From: Stenopsyche tienmushanensis
Lineage: Eukaryota > Arthropoda > Insecta > Trichoptera > Stenopsychidae
Assembly (NCBI GenBank): GCA_008973525.1
Contig: WACJ01000515.1
Span: 2,695,454-2,759,453, forward strand
Length of the DNA: 64,000 bases
Direction of reading: 5' to 3'
Below the pieces are notes generated by a model. The model did not search any database, had not been told where the DNA came from, and saw only the letters and a program-made list of their open reading frames with translations. Positions 34,691 to 47,137 of this stretch are shown in pieces. Each line of letters begins with the position of its first letter. The stretch's first letter is position 1. A program made the translations under genes and the position numbers.

Positions 34691-36572
34691 TTTTAATCTA
34701 TTGACTTTAAGAGTTATATTACTTTTACCAAAGAAGTAACGTTTTATGAATTTTGTGCAAAGCTTGCTTGGACTCAGGGCGAAATTTAATGCGGAACACC
34801 CGGACTGTGTTTTAATTATACAGATGGTCTAAATTGCAGTATATTTAATGGTTGTCAATAAATCCACATGTTTGGAAAATCAATATACATCAGCCTTCGA
34901 ATGAAAAAGGTTCTTTGTAAGACTATTTCGGCGTAACATTCCTAGTAGCTCTCTCGCTTTGTAAGGCAAGTACTTCTTTTGATATATGCCATACAAACAC
35001 GGATAAATGTTTCTACAAGAATATAAATCTGATCAACAACAACTTTGACATGATGAGTAATGCTTTATATTTCATTAAAGAAACCGGCGAATCTATTATA
35101 CGCTCTAGGTAAATGCATTTTGTGTCTATTCGCTGCGCATAAAAATGTTTCAAAGGTCTGCTGGTTGTATTCATTTATTACTCTCGAACAAAAATAAATA
35201 ATTTACATCTTATCTAAGATTTATGCCAATGGCATAAGCTCGGCGATATCTCTTCTAATACATCTGATGGGCGATAACATTTTTTCCTGGATGGTCGCGA
35301 TTGTTTTTGTTCCCTTATCATTGCTCAACGATGAAGATTAAGTACACGTCTGAAGATTTGCCTTGGGCGATATTTTGACGGTCAGTCAAATGTCTTTTTA
35401 TGTCAACATTATTCAAATAAGACATTCGACAGCCGGAATGTCAATTTGACAAAAAAAAACATAAAGATATCGCGATTGGCAATATAATCCAAGACTCTGG
35501 CTGTTATTTCTTTTAATGCTTATTATTTCACGATCGGAAATGGCCCATCGTCGATGTGTCGAAGGCAAGATTTCTATCTCGGGCAGAAGTGAATTAACAC
35601 TTTGATTTATGGCAGATAATAGACGTGGGTGTTGACGGAATCGGACGAAGACAAAATCATAATTTTTGCCTCGAAAAATGGTATGTGCGAAGAGAAACCC
35701 GCGAATGGCGTGATGATGGATACGCTCGAATTAAAAGTGTGCCAATTTTGCTGAGTTATGGTGTTCATTAAAAAAAAATGGAGTTATCGATACACTGTAA
35801 ATTTTATTGCATTACGTATGCGTAATTTATTTTCTGGACTGTATTTAATGCCTCTTATTTTTTAATTTCGTACTTGATGTGAAAAAAATGGTCGCATTAA
35901 GCAACAGCACTAACTTCGTAAATCAAATCGATTTGTGATGTTGGTCGCCAATCAAGAACACCCAATTCGATATGCATAAAAACAACATGTAAGGAGAAGT
36001 GCGATAATTAATATTAAAAAATAAAAAGATGGTTAATCATAATCAATATGAGAATAACCACACATCGCCAATTAAGGATCCAATGCTATTTAATTGCATA
36101 TAAGCAATATTACTTTAACACCTTTAACTTTTTCTTCTTTTTTTAACATTAACATTTTCCCCAAAGACAAAATAAAATTATAATAAACGTGATGCTTATG
36201 TAAAAATATAAATTAAATTAATCATTAGCATTTCACGACTGGATTAAAGGCTCTTCATTACTTTATTATTTTTTTTATTCTTGATTAAATATTATGTTAT
36301 TTAATGTTACATGATGTTTATATTTTAAAAAAAAAAATATTCTGCATATTTGAAAATTGTTGCAAAAACTCTTTAATTTAGAAAACACTCATTGATGATA
36401 ATTTCCGATATTTATTCTCTCTTAAATCTTATCTCTCAAAAAAGGTTGTGATTTTAGATTGGAGCATATCTAAATAACACAATTCCCGCATAATATACAA
36501 AAGTCCATGATTCCATTCAACAATATATAATAAAATATGCATCGTTTAGTCATTACCTAAATATGATGCATA
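34691..36572. other. AT-rich spacer, GC-richer block at 35520-35760
   Basis: No ORF of note and no paired repeats recognised. Confidence 0.5.
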
Positions 36573-37439
36573 TCCCGAAAGTAAGTGTATTCAATTTTTA
36601 TATTTAAAAAAAAAAATGCATCTGAAAAAAAAACTACAGGATAAAGTTGATTCACTTATTAACTATTTTTTAATATAATCACCATCCCGTTCAATGTATT
36701 TGGTGAGCCATGGCACAAGCCTCTTTATGCCCTCCTTGAAGAAATCTCCCGCAAGCTCCTTCCTCCACTTCAGAACCTCTTTCTACATCTGCTCGTCGGT
36801 TGAAAATTTAATTCTACCCATGTGTTTTTCAAGGAGGGTAAAATATGATAATTTGAAAGCGCCAATTCAGGAGAATACGAGCGGAGGAGAAATAAAACGG
36901 GCGTTGTTGTGCCACAAGCACACTCCTTTTGTTAGCATATCCCTCCTTTTAAATACTTCTTTTGAGTTTTTCTAGAATCTCACAATATTATTGTGTACTG
37001 TTGGTCTCTATCCGATGCAGAAATTCGACTAAAATGAATGATACCTTTTTGAGGCCATGATTTTTTGCTTGAAATTGTGGTTTTGATTTGTTTGGCAGAT
37101 GAGGAATTGATGTAATACCACTATGACGACTGTCTTTTTGATTCAGACGTATAATAAGCCACCCACTTTTTATCTCCAGTCACAATAGAGCTCAGAAAAT
37201 CCTCACCTTCCAATTCAAATCGCTCAAGAAACTCACGGGCGCTATTGATCCGTTCGCACTTGGCGAGATTTTTATCGACATCTTTCACGCAACTGGACAC
37301 TACAACGTGAATTTACATACTACCGTATTCCTGCTATGTTCATTTTTTCAGGAGATCTCCCTCTATTACTCAGTATGACCAACTCTTAAAAAACATAAAA
37401 TCACAACCCGTTTTTCTCACAGTACACTTACTTTCGGGA
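36573..37439 (-). mobile_element. mariner-like element with intact ends, 867 bp
   Basis: Perfect 17-bp inverted repeats TCCCGAAAGTAAGTGTA lie at 36573-36589 and 37423-37439. TA flanks both sides (36571-36572 and 37440-37441). The flanks themselves read GCA-TA and TA-TGC. The length is about two thirds of an autonomous mariner, so the copy is internally deleted. Its coding relic is listed separately. Confidence 0.85.
36640..37290 (-). pseudogene. mariner transposase relic (fourth lineage)
   Basis: The minus strand reads KNLAKCERINSAREFLERFE, then LEGEDFLSSIVTGDKKWVAY, which holds the first catalytic Asp (TGDKKW, normally TGDEKW). Stops follow, then KECACGTTTP/VCLWHNNARF-type sequence in which the HDNARPH motif has become HNNARF, so the second catalytic Asp is lost. 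The third motif is garbled near EKHMGRIKFSTDEQM. The C-terminus is well kept: KEVLKWRKELAGDFFKEGIK, then RLVPWLTKYIERDGDYIKK and a stop. The helix-turn-helix half is mostly deleted. Confidence 0.8.
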
Positions 37440-40400
37440 TATGCTTCGTATCTTGATTTTTTTTAAAATTTTGATGCTTAAAATATCTTAAGGTCAAGGT
37501 ACTTTTAATAATAATAATGAACAATTAAAAAAGTTTTCTTGTGGGTTGTAAATCAATAAATTAATCCTAATTAGTCCTTCCTCTCAATTACTCTTCCAGC
37601 TTTAAGCCCCAGTGATAATAATTTTATAATATGTCATATAGTAAGAATGTAGGGGTATGAAATTATGGAGTATAATATATCAGAATGATTTACTTATCGC
37701 TTTGATTGATCATATATGATTGCAACTAATAAGAAAATTTTGTCAATAGTGATTTAGAAATTAGCCTTATGAAAAAAGTGAAATGTTGCATGATTAATAG
37801 AAAATTCCAAGAAATAAATAAAATTAAGTATTAAATATTAAAGGAAAGGGTATGTGAATATTTTTTGACACTCTCATATTTTTATAGCAAAAATTATAAT
37901 ATAATATCAACATCTGGAGATATATACATCATATTCTCCACGCGATTTTATTGATGTTTCTTTAAAGGATTTGCATTTATTTATCGTAATATGATAGATT
38001 TGAATAAGCAATAAAAAATATTTGGAAATTTTTACGTAATTTTAGTTGTCAAAAAGTTAGGTTTGGACAATATTTGTTTACAAAATTTTACTTCTTGGGA
38101 CCTTCATATGATTTTATGAAGTGCTATTAATGGATTTTGTTGAATTTGATGTTTGAAGGTATAAAATATGTAAATATGATGACTATTTTTTCTATGAAAC
38201 GTACTATTTGTAATGCTTTGAAACATGATATTAGATCACATAAGTGAAATTAAATATTTTAGTTTTAGGATTGAATTGAGATATTTTTTTTGTTTCGGTA
38301 TAAAAGCGCTTACGTTCATTTTTTGATCAGCATGTCAATTATCTTACTCCAAAGTTTTAGCATATGGCAAATGATTTATGCAATTTATTATTAAATACTT
38401 TTAACGAAAAAGCTTTAGAAATGATCATGAAAGGTCAAATATGTAAAAAATCTAAAATTCGTCATACTTATCTCTACTTAAAGATTATGTACTTTTTTGG
38501 TCATTTTATTAGAAGATTTATGTTGTAAATTCGATCATGAGCATGATATCCTATTTGGCAAAAATATTGATTTATACGATCCATTCGAACCTTAAAAATC
38601 AAGGTCGAATCCTTTGCAAGGCAAACTAGTCTGAGGTATGCATGTTTTTACAGCAAAAAAATAAGCTTTCATTGTTTTAAATGTTATTTCAGAGCTTAAA
38701 GTGTATCCTTCATTCAAGTATTATATGAAGCTAGGACGTATTATTATTGTCGATCGACGAACATAATGCCGGACTTCATCGAAAATAGATATTTTATCTT
38801 AGATTATTGACTTATTAAAAAGAAAATGTTTTAGTTTATCTCTGTTTTTAAAATAACAACGTATAAATTTGTCCTTGATACGTGAGATTGTATAGTTATC
38901 TATAAATTTTGGATGGACAAACCCATTATAAAAGCTTGTAAAATATAAACGACCGTGGCCTTTATTTTTTATGCAAATGAGCCATCGACCGATAATGCCG
39001 ATATACAGTCTGAGGTCAAAGTATACGATATTCAAATTTGGGATTCGATTGAAGCTGGTGTTGTTAGGCGGGCGTGTTGTCAATTAGACCACCGATAGCC
39101 CCGAAGATGTCTTCAGACAACAAAGACATAATTTTCGATCGCACAATGAAAACGTCGCTGAAAACGTTTCACCGTAGGAATAAAATTTGTAAGAACATTC
39201 CCCGGAGTTGCCGACTCTGACCGCTTTCTCCGCGGACTCTTATCAATAGCGACTTTGGTATCCGCACGAAGGGATATAAATTTCGTTCCAATCACACGTA
39301 CAGTGAACCTAAATGGTAACCATGCGAATTGCATTCGTATTATTTTTTTGCGCCCGAAAAAACCATAAAAATCCAACGAAATCGGTTGAGATAAAACCGA
39401 TGTTCGTTGGAAAATATGGAGATAAATTAATGAGTCTTCCGGTAATAAACGTCGTTTGAATCTGCAATCCAAATTAATCGCTTAAAATTCTCTTAATAAA
39501 ATGATGTGCAAAAAATTGTCTGGTATCTCCTGATTATAATATCGTATTAATAGACTGAATGTCTGACATTAAAAGCACAGACATTGTTTATGCAACCATT
39601 TTAGCTTCAATATGATTGCCAAATCCAAATTTTATATACCATCAAATCATCATAGAGGAAATTTTTGGTAAATAAATCAATCAGCTTTACAGCTCAAATT
39701 TGAGCGAAAAATTGTTTCATATAACAAGAGTTTTGTTGTGTATTTTATTGCTAATCATAATATTTTGGAATTAACAATTTACAAAAATTGCTTTCAACAT
39801 TTATGTGGCATGTTTGAAGTCCAAGGAATTTTTTATCATTATAAAATTTACGTCTAGACGTATTCGACATTGAAAAGTTTACGACGTTTTTAATTGAAAT
39901 AAAGAACAACAGCAAAATGTTTACCAATTTATAACTATGTGATATTTTCTATACCAGTTGTTGATGTGTAATTTCGAAAAAAAATCCTTGAAAAATCTCG
40001 CCTCCTAGATCCTTGAACATTTATAAGATATGTGAGATATTAATATGTAATTTTATTGCCATTTAGAAACACATTGTTAGCATCGAAAAAATCAACAATG
40101 ATTTGATCGATCGGTAGTGAATATGTTAGCGTAAATGGACTTAATGATGATACTTTCCAAGGGGTTCGTGTTGCTAAAACCCATAATAATAATGGTATTA
40201 TAATTATGGCCCACTGTATACAAGTCCTCATCACACATCAACAAGCGTGATTCCACTTTCCTCGAGACCATCATGCTTTGAATTTCATTATCATCATATC
40301 ATATGCTTATATTATTTTTTTAAAGATCCCTAGGACAAGTTAAAATAATTGATTTTCAAAATGTCTTTTAAGCTTTGGAATGAAATTTACATTGAAAATA

Positions 40401-40655
40401 AATTTGGGAAGTTAAAAATCAGTTTAAACAAAGCTAAAAAAAACTTTAAGTCCTTGTCGACGATTGATTACGCCAAATCACTTTCTTGACTTCCTAGTAA
40501 TAGAGACAAAAATTTAAATTTTTTATCGAATTATTTTATCTCAATATTAGAGATGATACGATATGAATAGTTGTATGACTTTCGACTACTGTTCTTTGCC
40601 TTTCTCTGCAACCTACAAACATAAAATATGATTAATGAGCATTCCTATTATCTAA
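37440..40655. other. AT-rich spacer with a GC-richer block at 39060-39480
   Basis: ORFs at 38799-39083 and 39113-39472 (both -) cover the GC-richer block. The second, 119 codons, is rich in K, R and F without a recognisable domain, and the + strand is also open over part of it. I do not support either as a gene. Confidence 0.4.
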
Positions 40656-40771
40656 TACATCGCTCAATAAGTTTGTAAGATTTTTTTGGAAGAAATTGAG
40701 AAAAACGATTCCAAATGAAGAATAAGAAAATTTAAGTGTAAAAAGCCCTACGAACTTATTGAGTGATGTGT
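40656..40771. mobile_element. 116-bp MITE
   Basis: Inverted terminal repeats CATCGCTCAATAAGTTTGTA (from 40658) and, on the minus strand from about 40769, CATCACTCAATAAGTTCGTA match at 20 of 22 positions. The core of about 70 bp has no ORF. A TA just outside the left end fits a mariner/Tc1 origin, but no partner transposase is recognised in the window. Confidence 0.7.
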
Positions 40772-41042
40772 TGTCTTTCGACTTCGACATCATTACCTTT
40801 ATTTAATGTACCATATACATTATCAATCGTAGACGATATCCAAAGAAGACTTTTCCAGGGAAATAATTTTTCATGTTGTGAATTTTCTATCGCTCTTCAT
40901 ATATGGTTGAGATAATAGAAGCTTTTGTTAATGAAGATTTTTAGATAGGATAGGATCTATGAGTTTTTTATTCGATGAGGTTTTCGGAATGTTAATTAAT
41001 TTTCGATTAAAACTGTTTATCTTTCAAAATATATTTGATATG
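40772..41042. other. AT-rich spacer
   Basis: Nothing recognised. Confidence 0.5.
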
Positions 41043-41738
41043 CAGGTTGTTTTGCACATGGATTGACATTTTTTTTTGGAATTAGAGGGATTTTTGCTAT
41101 GTTTTACACGTATACTCTATGTCCTAATTGTCAGGGTGATCAGAATAGATCAGAATTCAACATTTTGAAAAAATATTCAAAATTTTACCTTTAAGTCGTC
41201 ATAAATTTCTAATCTGTAGTTGTAATAGCATCAAATACATAATATTATATTTTTAATGTATTTTTAATCTAAATAAATAATTATTTTATGCAGTTGGTTT
41301 AAACAAAATTACTACTGAGCTTTCAAAGTCACATAAAATGTGCAAACGAATAAGGAATTACAACTTCTAAACTCTTTAAACAAAGCTTTAAACATTTTGA
41401 GCTTAGTTTAGTTTTAAAAGGTTTTCTAAATTATACTCTTTCCAACGATATGCTACAATTGAGGAGGTACTAGTTTCCCAAGATCTGGGTTAAGAAAATA
41501 CTTTTTATGCTTATGATGTTTTTATTAAATTTATTTACAAAATTCAAATTGGCCACCTCTGCTTTGCATGCACCCGTAACACCTTTTCCTTATTTCAGCT
41601 GAAGTGATATTTCCTCTTTCTAATTAAATTACATACATACCCTGCCACTTAGAATATAGTGCCAATGTGTGAAACATAGCAAAAGACCCTGCTAATCCCA
41701 AAAAAAAAAAATTGTCAGTCCATGTGCAAAACACCCTG
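41043..41738. mobile_element. 696-bp non-autonomous element with long inverted repeats
   Basis: The left arm 41043-41109 and right arm 41668-41738 are imperfect inverted repeats of about 70 bp (CAGG-TGTTTTGCACATGGA, TGACA, a T run, then GGATTAG and TTTTGCTATGTTT-ACAC). The right end is followed by TATA, which fits a TA target. The interior shows no transposase reading. A related fragment is at 16011-16166. Superfamily unassigned; mariner/Tc1-derived is possible. Confidence 0.65.
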
Positions 41739-41877
41739 TATACTCTTCGCTTCTTAATAAAATCTTCTCTGCTTGAAAATTACTAGTTGCTTCTAAAAAA
41801 CTTCAAATTATGTTTATATTAGTCACCAATAAGCAACTCTGTACCATTATAGCATTTGTCTCAGTATTTAATTTTAT

Positions 41878-42480
41878 ACAAGTTGTCCTATAAGTTTCTT
41901 TCGCAAATGAACACAGATCTAATCATAGCCATGGTTGAAGAAAACCCGCGATATACTGTTCGCGAAACAGCTAACAAGTTAGAAATTCCACGAACATCCA
42001 TCCATAATCATCTGACAAAATTGGGCTACATCAATTGTTCAGATGTATGGCTTCCTTATGAACTGACTGACTCAAATAAACTTCAGCGTATTTCAACATG
42101 CAATCTTCTTCTCCAACGACATAATAGCCAACCTTTTTTGAAGAGACTTATCACTGGAGATGAAAGTTGGATACTCTATGATAATATCCAACGTAAACGG
42201 TCTTGGACCAAGGGTACAGAAGCTTTAACTGTAGCTAAACCTGGCCTACATCCAAAAAAAAGTTTTGCTATGCATATAGGTGGGATTGGAAGGGGGTAGT
42301 TTATTATGAGCTACTTCAACAAGGTGAAACGATCAATTCAACAAAATATTATTTCCAACTAGACAATCTAAAGGATGCAATTGCCAGAAAACGGCCAGAA
42401 TTAGCGAACAGACGAGGCATTGTTTTTCATCACGATAACGCCAGACCTCATGTGTCTTTGCTCGTCAAAAATTCTAAAAG
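41878..42480 (+). pseudogene. mariner transposase, copy B, 3'-truncated
   Basis: Same family as the inner element at 22527-23168, in the opposite orientation. The 5' terminal repeat (AGTTGTCCTATAAGTTTCTT) begins near 41878 and the start ATG is at 41907, 29 nt inside. The helix-turn-helix (ENPRYTVRETANKLEIPRTS) and the first catalytic motif TGDESW are intact. One extra A in the A-run at 42250-42258 shifts the frame before the WWDWKG segment. Further on the correct frame gives the second catalytic motif (RRGIVFHHDNARPH). The copy ends abruptly after HVSLLVKNSK (about 42475), so the third Asp and the 3' terminal repeat are missing. It keeps the middle region that copy A has lost. Confidence 0.85.
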
Positions 42481-42639
42481 AGGGTTCCATATTACAAAAC
42501 AACATTTAGCAACCCACAACAATACAATATAAGTGCTTTATCAAGATGCTTTATCAAATATTCGTATTATATTCTAAATATCTTTAAAGAGTGTTATGCG
42601 TTGAATTTATAATATATTTTTGCGAAATTAGGTGTAATT
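42481..42639. other. short spacer after mariner copy B
   Basis: Contains a small direct repeat (TGCTTTATCAA at about 42533 and 42547). Nothing else. Confidence 0.4.
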
Positions 42640-43040
42640 AAATATTAATACGATTCGGTGGACCGGTGAAATTAATTTCTGTTAGGTAGGCTGTTCTAAG
42701 GCCGAGTTCAGGAGACATCGCGTGTCCAGTGGAGACTAAATATAGTACCGGTCGACCGACGTTTCGGCATTACTTACTCACTTCATTCTCGCATGCCGAC
42801 CCATTCTTTATGGGGCCGCTCGCGGAAGCTTTGAACTTTCTACAGATGATCGTGCCATGGAGAACACACATTAGAAAAACACACGTTAACCAACTGTCAC
42901 CAAACAGATGGTTGCTTCATATTTCTTCGGGGAGACCAAAGATGGCGTCACGAAAACTAATCCTGACAATCAACGCAACAGCTCGATGCTGGATGGCGGG
43001 ATTAAGTCCATTTTGCAACATAAACATTTGATAAACATGT
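42640..43040. other. GC-richer block, possible exon or regulatory DNA
   Basis: Base composition is near balanced. A 100-codon + ORF (42729-43031, METKYSTGRPTFRHYLLTSF...) crosses it, but its sequence resembles no family and several stops occur in the other frames. An AAAGATGGCGTC site (42941) is YY1/PHO-like. I cannot decide between exon and regulatory block. Confidence 0.25.
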
Positions 43041-43717
43041 CTAGATAATTTTAATGCTTATCGTTATGTGCACGTTTTGTAAGATTTAAGAACGAACTGG
43101 TTCGTTCTCGAAATGTAAGGATCGGACCATCGAGACAAGATATATTGACATCGGCCTACTTCCTGAAAGACTCGATCATTCATTGCTGAATTTAATTGCA
43201 CTGATTCTTTCAACTTTGCTTCGGTATTTTTATTGTTTTCAATTATCGATAAGAATCAGGCGGCACTGATATATTGCGGTTGTTTGATTTAATTTAACAC
43301 CCTTAACTGGTTCGAAGTTTCCAATTTTGTTTATATGGCCAGCATGGCAGGATTTTATTTGGCAGCCACGTATTGATTTTGTACGTGAAACAATGTTGGC
43401 ATACTTATTAAACTTTACAATTGATCGATTGCCAAAACTCTCTTATAATCTGACTAAAAACAACATAATATGATATGTATCCTTTAGGCTGATTGTAATT
43501 TCGAACTATTATTTATTTTGAAATAAGGCTCTTCGGTTATAAGCATTTTTGCTTGTTTTTACCTGTTTCCTTAATTGCTCAATTATTTTTATTTTGAACA
43601 AAGTAAAATATGTAGTTTTAGCAGCTTTTTTCCAAGATAGACCGTTGAATTCTTCAATTTAATTTTGTTAGTGTTGTTCTTACAATATATTTGTATTGTC
43701 ATTTGAATCATCTAAAG
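43041..43717. other. AT-rich spacer
   Basis: Nothing recognised. Confidence 0.5.
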
Positions 43718-43780
43718 CAGCGGTTCTTAAACTGGGGTTCACGAAGCCAAAACTGGAGGTCCGCGAAAACATAACAAAGC
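43718..43780 (+). mobile_element. isolated hAT-type terminus
   Basis: CAGCGGTTCTTAAACTGGGG, followed by TTCACGAAGCC and GGAGGTCCGCG, is the characteristic outer end of many hAT elements (CAG-GGTTCT-AAACT). No matching opposite end or transposase was found within the next kilobases, so this is a truncated or strongly decayed copy. Confidence 0.5.
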
Positions 43781-45960
43781 ATTTATCTATGCTTGAAAGA
43801 GATATTTTCGTGGAATTATTTACAGAAAATATTACAAGAAGATCTATTTTGATCAATATTTAACCAAGAAAAGTTTCAAGACTGAATTCCTCATATTCCA
43901 GAAAGTTTACTTCTATAAAACCAGCATGATCATTTTAAATATTTTATCATAACAATCCAAGAAAATATCCTTCATTACGTTTACTTAAATGACATTTATG
44001 TTAATTATGTTACCTTTTGATATTGAAGAGATCTTATGACGACGATGATGATGAATATATGTATACCTAAAAGGATCATCATTGGATGATTATCTTACAA
44101 CATGATCCTTGATTATATATTTTTCTGTGTACAAACTATTGTTTATTGGCTGATTTTCTTCAAAAATCATTGCTTGTATCAAATAAAATTGTCTTTTTGA
44201 ACTATCAATTCAAATGTTACCATTTCGAGTCTTTCTTTTACCACGAAGTATTTTCTTCACGCGCATGAAAGCTGATCAATGTTCCAACGATATTCAAATC
44301 GCCATAGAGATATTTTAAATTTCAAGTGTAGATTCAGTTGAAAGAAAAAACCAAATGAAGTGCCCGTTCAATGTATTCGTCATTGCGTTTGCTTGTTTAT
44401 TTGTATTTTTGCCAAGGCACATCGGTGAATGTATCGGACCTTCAAATCTCAACAATTTCGCATGTATTAAAATCCGATATGAGTTATACTCGTGTACCGA
44501 TAAAAACGAAATACATCGACCGATGTTTGACAACCGCTTTATCTCAGATACAAGCAGTTTGCGAGAAGGCATTAAGGAGACGAATTTGGGAACGAGTTTC
44601 ATCGATACCATAACATGCACGACCTTAAGGTCCCTTCTCCATTTTAATTGATCCGAGCTTTCACCGATTTCAAAAATCGATATTTTATATCAATTCCACC
44701 GGGGATCATTTTGGGAGATTTCGGCAATTGGTCGTGGTGATGTTTTCAATTCTGCTTTTACGTATTTTACATGCCCATTGATAATGATCCACTTTCAGTT
44801 TATGAATGAAACTGGTACTGAAATGACGCAGCAAAACGCCATCGAGCCGCTTTGAATGCGATGTGATAATCGATCGTCGGTACATAATTTTGTTTCTCAA
44901 TGTGATTAGGTATGTGGCTTCCCATTATCATACGCAATTGTTGAACATGACATTTGTTTGAATATTTCTGTTGCATATGTCGAAGAATCGGATCGAGTAC
45001 GATAAAATCGATCAGCATTAAACAATTAGCATTGAAGGTAATTCCCCCCACATACGTTACGATATTGTCAACATCTCCAGCTGTGCTACAGTGGCTGCGA
45101 GAGGGCAGTTAATGGCTGTAAAAATAAAATAAAATATATTTTGATTTATCCCCGAATGTAAATTAATCTTCTTTTACGACATCGTAAATCAATTCTCGCG
45201 GTGTGTTTATCACAGCAAATGCACCAGACGAAATTTCGTCGTTTTCTCTTCTTCCGCAACAGTGATCCACTTTCATATAAGCAGTGCAGGACGCCCGCTG
45301 GTGTCGCAACAGCATCTGGAGCCGAAAAGATATTTATTAAAGCTATAAAATTGCTCAATGAATTTATTCAGTGCACTTGCATCGAGATCTGCATCATTTG
45401 CATCGATGAAATTTCATAAGGCCAAGATTCGAGATCGTGATTTTCCATTTACATATATATATTTGAGTGCGGCTTTATTCTACAACAAATAAACACACAC
45501 ATCATGTGTCATTGTTACAGCTCAAGAATAGAAATAAAAAATATAACGGATTTATGTCAGGTGAACATCTAATACATCGTGTCCATCTGTCTTAACATTT
45601 ACATCTCATTGCTAATGTTTTTTGTGCATCAACTGCTAAAAACGTGAGAAAAAATATTTTAAATCTGCTGTAAAGCTAAAGATGAAGATGAAAAAAAAAA
45701 ATGAACAAGAAAGATTTAAAGGATGTAAATATATTAATCTAACACAAATTGGAAATTTGCTCAACGTGATTTTTAAACATTTTAAAGGTAAACTTATTTC
45801 CTATTACTCTTATGCATTTTAAGTATCTATATGTTTAAGATCAGCAACCAAATCTATCATGGTAATCACGTATTTTAACACCTTTTTTTTACAAATTCGT
45901 GTGTTTATTTCTGCATATTCATATAAAAATACGAATGGAAGGCGACTTTTAACTTCGGCT

Positions 45961-46018
45961 TAAATCATGATCTGATTAGGTCCTAGCTTTTATATGACTA
46001 CTCACTGCACTAAATAAT
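45961..46018. repeat. dispersed repeat copy 2 (AAATCATGATC type)
   Basis: TAAATCATGATCTGATTAGG, then TCCTAGCTTTTATATGACTA, matches 28728-28785. Confidence 0.5.
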
Positions 46019-47125
46019 TGACCAAATACCGCTTATCAATCACGTTGGATAATTGGCTGGATTATCTATATCTTTTCATAAAATAAGACAATACGCAGAG
46101 TTAAATATTATACTACTCGTCTTTGAAATCTTATACTTTTTTGAATTCACAGGTAGAAGAAAAAGAAATGGAAAATATTCTCAAGAAAAATATTTTTAGA
46201 ACTTTTATCCGAAATTGATATAATATTTAAGATCGTGCCTAATTTAAAGAATAATGGATAGATCCTTTACGTGAAGTATTTTGATGATCGTTTTAAAATT
46301 ATACTTAATAAATATTGATAATTTAGCAAATATCGGAACCTTTTTCATTATATATTTCACCGTTAGGTGTTTCGATGTCTACAGAAATTCCAAGGGTGTT
46401 TAAGCCTGAAAAGCACATTATTGTCTAGAAATATCAGATTGTTCTTATAAGTGTGCTTAAATTTGTATAATTAATTAATACGAACATATGTTCATAATGA
46501 GAGATTTAGATGTTAATGTATTGATTGCGGAAACGCTCTTCAATTAGTATGTAGATTAAATTGTTTCACACAATCTCCAAATGTTCAACAATAATTATTT
46601 ATTGAACCGATTTGCGAAATTGAAGCTCGTACGATAGAATTATTAAGGATATTTTCGATGCATAAATAATATTTACAACCGGCGAGAACGCGATTTAGAA
46701 TCAAAGCGGCCATATAACGACTCAATTCCTATACAAATTCTTTAATAACTTCGGTGCTAAATTGTTATTGCGGAAATTTAAAAATATCAAATTTCATAAT
46801 ATTGCAAATCAAATTCGAAATATTTACGTTTATGAAAAGATATGACGTTTATGGTTGTGTATAAAGTAGATTTATTGCGATGATGTGGTTTTTTTTTTGG
46901 CGAATCAATGAAAAAAATTGAAGAAGAACTCTAATCATTGTGCCAAAACACAGCTTTGCATGACATTTAAAATTGTTTAACCTTTTCAATTGCGTATATA
47001 AATACATTATCGTTTTTTTTATTAACAACTATAACAATAAAGACAAGTTGATAAATAAATATTCTGAAGTTAGTTCATATTAGTTACACTCGAAACGGTT
47101 AAAATCCTTTATAAATTCACCGCAG

Positions 47126-47137
47126 GCCATCTGGTAT
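47126..47137 (-). promoter_or_regulatory. weak CTCF-like motif
   Basis: On the minus strand ATACCAGATGGC matches the CTCF core at 10 of 12 positions. Weak on its own. Confidence 0.2.

Noticed and set aside
39113..39472. 119-codon minus ORF
   Set aside because: No domain or motif; the + strand is also partly open, so the lack of stops is explained by the GC-richer composition.
44355..44651. 98-codon + ORF with a signal-peptide-like start (secreted protein?)
   Set aside because: An antisense ORF of equal length overlaps it, composition is like chance ORFs nearby and no cysteine pattern or family is evident.
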